This document shows, piece after piece, positions 48,991 through 52,176 of a stretch of DNA of 52,176 bases. The DNA lies in assembly GCA_003151495.1 (NCBI GenBank), contig PLXR01000027.1, forward strand, positions 4,403 through 56,578, in the 5' to 3' direction. The notes under the pieces were generated by a model. That model worked only from the letters and a program-made list of their open reading frames with translations. It had not been told where the DNA came from and searched no databases. Each line of letters opens with the position of its first letter. Positions within the stretch are counted from its first letter, which is position 1. A program made the position numbers and the translations under genes. The DNA is from Opitutaceae bacterium. GTDB taxonomy: Bacteria > Verrucomicrobiota > Verrucomicrobiia > Opitutales > Opitutaceae.

Positions 48991-51900
48991 TCACGGCCCC
49001 GCCGAGGAACGTCCGATCGCATCCCAGGTGACGCTCCCGTCGAAGAGGGCGAAGTCCATGCCGCTAACCAGGGATCCGCTGAGGCCCACCGAACTGGCGG
49101 GGACCGACAGCTTCACCCAGATACCCGTCGCGGGAAGCGGGCCGGCATAGAATCGTCCCGCGGTCCCGTTGGTGCCGTAGGTGACGTCGTTCGCGCCCCA
49201 GTAGGCGCGGTGCTCCCAGGATGAGCCGTCGTTCCACCCAAGCATGATCTCGGAAGGCGGGTGGGCGCTGTCGAGGAAGACCCATGCGTACAGGGTGTCG
49301 CCGGCGTTGACCTGCATGGTTCCCGTCGCGCCCGTGAACCACTGCTCGTGCAGGCCCGCGGCGGAAACGGTTCGTGCGGCGAGGCCTCCCGACTCGGGCG
49401 CCGGATTGGCCGCCCCCCAGGTCCAGTTTTCGCCGCCATCGGAGCCGACGGCCGCGCCGGCGGGCAGGGCGTCGTCAATCCAGACCTGGTTCGGGCTGTT
49501 GGCCTGGAAGTCGCTCGCCGCGAACGCGCGCCGCCCGTCCGGCCACTCGATCTCGACCTCCACCCACTGGTCGCCGTTGTTGACCGGCGTGACCGTGAAG
49601 GTGGATCCAAACGCGGCCTGCTGGTCGCGCGCCTCCCAGACGACCCGTGCTCCGGTCAGGTCGAGGCCGGGCACGCTGACGCTGAGCACGAGCGGCGTGT
49701 TCAGGGGGGCGATCGTGCTTGGCACGACGATGGTCGCCGCGGGCGCTGTCCAGGCCCCTGCGGAGGAAGAGGTGAGGCTCGCGAGGAATGCCGTGGCCAG
49801 GAATCCGCGGGCCTGGTTCACCGTGATGAACTCCTGCGTCACATTGAAGGCGTCGCTCCACCGGTCATAGTAGGGATAGGAGTTCTTCGAGCCGCTGTCG
49901 GTGGGATAGGAGAGCCCGGAAAGCTCCGAGCCATAGCCGGGCAGGTATTCAAACCCAGCGGTGACCTGGCCCAGGGGGATTCCGGTGGGCGGGAGGATCC
50001 GGCGGGAGTTCTGGGCGTACTGGCTCACGTTCTCATGCTGCCGCTTGAGCCCGAGGCCCGTGAGGAAGGTCACGTTCACGGGGTTGGAACCTCCCTCATA
50101 GTTCATTGCCCCGACCAGGGCGTCGACATACGCGGGCTTGGGGTTGATCTGGTAGGCGACCGCCATGTCGGAGGCCTGGTCGAGGGAGAAGTACCATCCC
50201 CCCCCGTTGACGGCCTTGGTGGCCGTGGGGAAGGGGCTGGCGTAGGCGTTGTCGTGGGACCACGTCACGGCGTCGTCGCCCGCGGCCACGACCTGCCCCT
50301 CGCAGGCCGCGAGAAAGGCCGCGTTGAGTGCGCCCTGCGGCAGGCGGCCGCTTCGCGCCGCAAACGCGTAGGTGCGGATCGCGTTGCCCCAGCCCTGGGA
50401 CATCCGCCACCAGCCCCAGCGGAACGTCGAGGAATCAGCCGGATTGGGGAACCACTCGAGGAGCTTGGACTGGTACTGCGAGTCCCCGGTGGCCGCGAAC
50501 ATCGCGGCCGCCGCCCACGCCAGCTCGTCGTCGTGGGTCCAGTCGTCGCTGTAGAAGGTGATCTTCTGGTAGGCGCCCGCCTTGCCGTACTTGGCGATGG
50601 CGCTCGTCAGGAACTGCCAGCCGAGCTGGGCCGACTGCAGGTACTTCGTCGCCGCCTGGGGATAGTACCTCTTCATGGCGGGCGACGATCCCGCCTCGGC
50701 AAGGGCCGCGACGGAGGCGGCCGTGACGGAGGTGTTCTTCGGCCAGACCACCTGCGACTCGCCATTCTCAGGCAGGGCGTTGGACTCGTACTCGTGGCTC
50801 TTGGGGTAGGCCAGGAAGTAGAAGCCCCCGTCGGAGTCCTGCATCTTTGATAGGAAGTCGGCCTCCCACTTGGCCTCCTGCAGGACATCCGGGATCCCGT
50901 CCCCGCTCTCCGGGATGCCCAGGTTGTCCATGTTCTGTACGCCGGCGATCGAGTCGACGGTGAAGACCAGGTAATGCACCAATTCGGCGCTGTTTTCGGT
51001 GTATTTGCTGTAGTCGCCCGCGTCCCAATGGCCGCCTGCGACATCGACGGTACCCGACTTCACGAAGGGGTAGAGCGAGCTTGCCTCGCTCGTCAACGCC
51101 GGCGCCACTTGGGCCGGGTTGTTGGTGTTCACGGTGCTCGCGTAGCCCGCAATTGTCTTCCAGGTGAAGGAGAACTGCGGGTCGGAGTCGTTTGAGGGGA
51201 CCTGGGCCGGCGCGGTGTGGTCCGCGGCATGGGTGAACCGCGTGAAGGGAAGAGTCGCGGCGGCCCCGCTGCGCTGCCCATAGAGTCCCAGCGCGTACGT
51301 CCGGGCGAAGCCCATTGCTATTCCGTCATTGATGAGGAAAGGGAGCGACGTGCCCATGCCCGTGATCTTGATCTGGTACTCCCCCGGCGTCGTGAGGCCG
51401 CTGAAGTCGGCGACGTAGACCTGCTGGTAGGGAAGGGGGGTCGTCTGGTATCCGATGTCCCGCTGCTGGGTGAGAGTGCCCTGGAACACAACCGAGTCCG
51501 TGTTCACGTCGATGATGCTGAATCCCGCGGCCGCTATGGGCATCTCGCCCATGTCGCCGAGGTAGTAGCCGATCATCGCCTTCTTCGGGAAGCTGGGGAC
51601 GTAGCCTTCCTGGTTCACGTGGATCGCCGGGCTGTAACGGAGCGGATCCGCCGTGACAGCGAAGATCTCGGTTGCCGACCAGATCTGCCCGTCAGGGTTC
51701 GTGACCTCGACCGACTGGCCGTCGGCGACAGGGCTCGCGAGCTGCAGGTAGAGCGCATTGTCGATCCGCAGGTCATAGGTTTTGAGGGGTGCGGAGAGAA
51801 CCCGGCGCCTGAAGCCGACTGCGGTCACCGCGACCGGCTCCCCTCCGACCGACACCGAGAACCGGGACGCAGAGGGGGCGGTGGACAGGCCGTTCTGGTC

Positions 51901-52176
51901 GACGAAGTTCCAGTTGGAGACGACGGCCGGGTCGGGAGCCTTCGTGTTGACGTGGCGCAGTTCGAGGAGGGTTGGAGCGAGGACCCGAAGCGCGTGGTCG
52001 CCCACCTGCGGCAGGACGAGGTTGGTGTCGTCCATCTCGCTCTCGGCCGGCGTGCCAGCCGACGCGGCGGGGGGCAGCGCAACCGTTGGGGAGGGAGGCG
52101 TGGGGGCAGCCTTCAAGGGAGCCACGACGATCGGAGCCGGCTGGGGTGCGCTCGGGGCGGTGATCGTGATTGTGGC
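48991..52176 (-). CDS. Second GH9-family glycoside hydrolase, 5' end beyond the window
   Basis: The frame is open to the window edge, so at least 1061 residues are present and the start lies outside. The first 60 residues seen are Pro/Ala/Thr-rich (SAPQPAPIVVAPLKAAPTPP), a linker that suggests a further domain upstream. The rest parallels the downstream GH9 gene domain by domain: YSPAIHVNQEGYVPS Ig module, GGHWDAGDYSKY catalytic Asp pair, YYDRWSDAFNVTQEFITVNQ catalytic acid, and the C-terminal Ig-like and binding-like domains. One visible active-site difference is HW for HH before the first catalytic Asp. These are tandem paralogues that have diverged, not recent duplicates. Confidence 0.87.
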   Translation of the reverse strand, partial: ATITITAPSAPQPAPIVVAPLKAAPTPPSPTVALPPAASAGTPAESEMDDTNLVLPQVGDHALRVLAPTLLELRHVNTKAPDPAVVSNWNFVDQNGLSTAPSASRFSVSVGGEPVAVTAVGFRRRVLSAPLKTYDLRIDNALYLQLASPVADGQSVEVTNPDGQIWSATEIFAVTADPLRYSPAIHVNQEGYVPSFPKKAMIGYYLGDMGEMPIAAAGFSIIDVNTDSVVFQGTLTQQRDIGYQTTPLPYQQVYVADFSGLTTPGEYQIKITGMGTSLPFLINDGIAMGFARTYALGLYGQRSGAAATLPFTRFTHAADHTAPAQVPSNDSDPQFSFTWKTIAGYASTVNTNNPAQVAPALTSEASSLYPFVKSGTVDVAGGHWDAGDYSKYTENSAELVHYLVFTVDSIAGVQNMDNLGIPESGDGIPDVLQEAKWEADFLSKMQDSDGGFYFLAYPKSHEYESNALPENGESQVVWPKNTSVTAASVAALAEAGSSPAMKRYYPQAATKYLQSAQLGWQFLTSAIAKYGKAGAYQKITFYSDDWTHDDELAWAAAAMFAATGDSQYQSKLLEWFPNPADSSTFRWGWWRMSQGWGNAIRTYAFAARSGRLPQGALNAAFLAACEGQVVAAGDDAVTWSHDNAYASPFPTATKAVNGGGWYFSLDQASDMAVAYQINPKPAYVDALVGAMNYEGGSNPVNVTFLTGLGLKRQHENVSQYAQNSRRILPPTGIPLGQVTAGFEYLPGYGSELSGLSYPTDSGSKNSYPYYDRWSDAFNVTQEFITVNQARGFLATAFLASLTSSSAGAWTAPAATIVVPSTIAPLNTPLVLSVSVPGLDLTGARVVWEARDQQAAFGSTFTVTPVNNGDQWVEVEIEWPDGRRAFAASDFQANSPNQVWIDDALPAGAAVGSDGGENWTWGAANPAPESGGLAARTVSAAGLHEQWFTGATGTMQVNAGDTLYAWVFLDSAHPPSEIMLGWNDGSSWEHRAYWGANDVTYGTNGTAGRFYAGPLPATGIWVKLSVPASSVGLSGSLVSGMDFALFDGSVTWDAIGRSSAGP

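Overview
The window is a 52 kb piece of a bacterial chromosome. Most of it is strongly GC-rich. Two short stretches are visibly AT-richer: about 1-3.3 kb and about 18.9-21.3 kb. No rRNA, plasmid or phage genes are seen. The gene content (two large GH9 glycoside hydrolases, a Tat-exported putative glycosidase, many sensor kinases, a KaiBC operon, an exopolysaccharide locus) would fit an Opitutaceae-like Verrucomicrobiota member. That assignment is an inference from gene style, not from a marker gene.

Region 1 (1-4322) is an integron gene-cassette array without its integrase, which would lie to the left if present. Eight small cassettes are separated by attC-type sites of about 96 bp. They carry a GtrA-like membrane protein, a reversed vapBC pair, two small membrane proteins, a 52-residue glycine-zipper peptide, a VOC/glyoxalase-fold protein, an isochorismatase-family hydrolase and a DHFR/RibD-like reductase. 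The first attC sites are nearly identical; those further right are progressively decayed.

Region 2 (4.4-10.7 kb) is a compact run of small plus-strand genes with very high GC: ABM-fold monooxygenase, two GNAT acetyltransferases, DUF2071/YqjF-like, MOSC, VanY-like peptidase, a two-helix channel-like protein, a cupin and several unknowns. Region 3 (10.8-18.7 kb) holds a hybrid histidine kinase, a Tat-exported putative glycoside hydrolase, a convergent membrane sensor kinase and an orphan secreted protein.

Region 4 (18.8-21.4 kb) is a tRNA-Phe locus with two tandem insertions. The intact tRNA-Phe lies at the right end. Two upstream copies of its 5' half, each with the same 57 bp upstream sequence, delimit a vapBC module and a ribbon-helix-helix plus nucleotidyltransferase module. 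No recombinase is present.

Region 5 (21.5-30.4 kb) is a signalling locus read on the minus strand: a CheB-CheR-PAS fusion, a PAS histidine kinase, kaiC, two different kaiB genes and a second PAS histidine kinase. A single-domain response regulator converges on it. There is no kaiA.

Region 6 (30.4-43.6 kb) is an exopolysaccharide/O-antigen type locus in two opposed groups. The plus-strand genes are a GT2, an O-antigen ligase/polymerase, a GT4 and a deacetylase. The main minus-strand operon holds a GT4, an initiating sugar-phosphate transferase, a left-handed beta-helix protein, a STAS antagonist, a fused RsbW-like kinase/GAF/PP2C phosphatase and an alkaline-phosphatase-superfamily enzyme. This puts a partner-switching regulator inside the glycan operon. 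A further GT2 and a nucleotidyltransferase-fold protein sit at its left edge. Region 7 (43.7-52.2 kb) has a histidine kinase/NarL response regulator pair and two tandem GH9 paralogues, the second cut off by the window end.

Five promoter regions between 25.8 and 48.9 kb carry related inverted repeats with the consensus GGGGTG-N2-CACCCC. They are either a shared operator or a REP-like element, and they link the Kai, CheB/CheR, glycan, kinase and GH9 transcription units.
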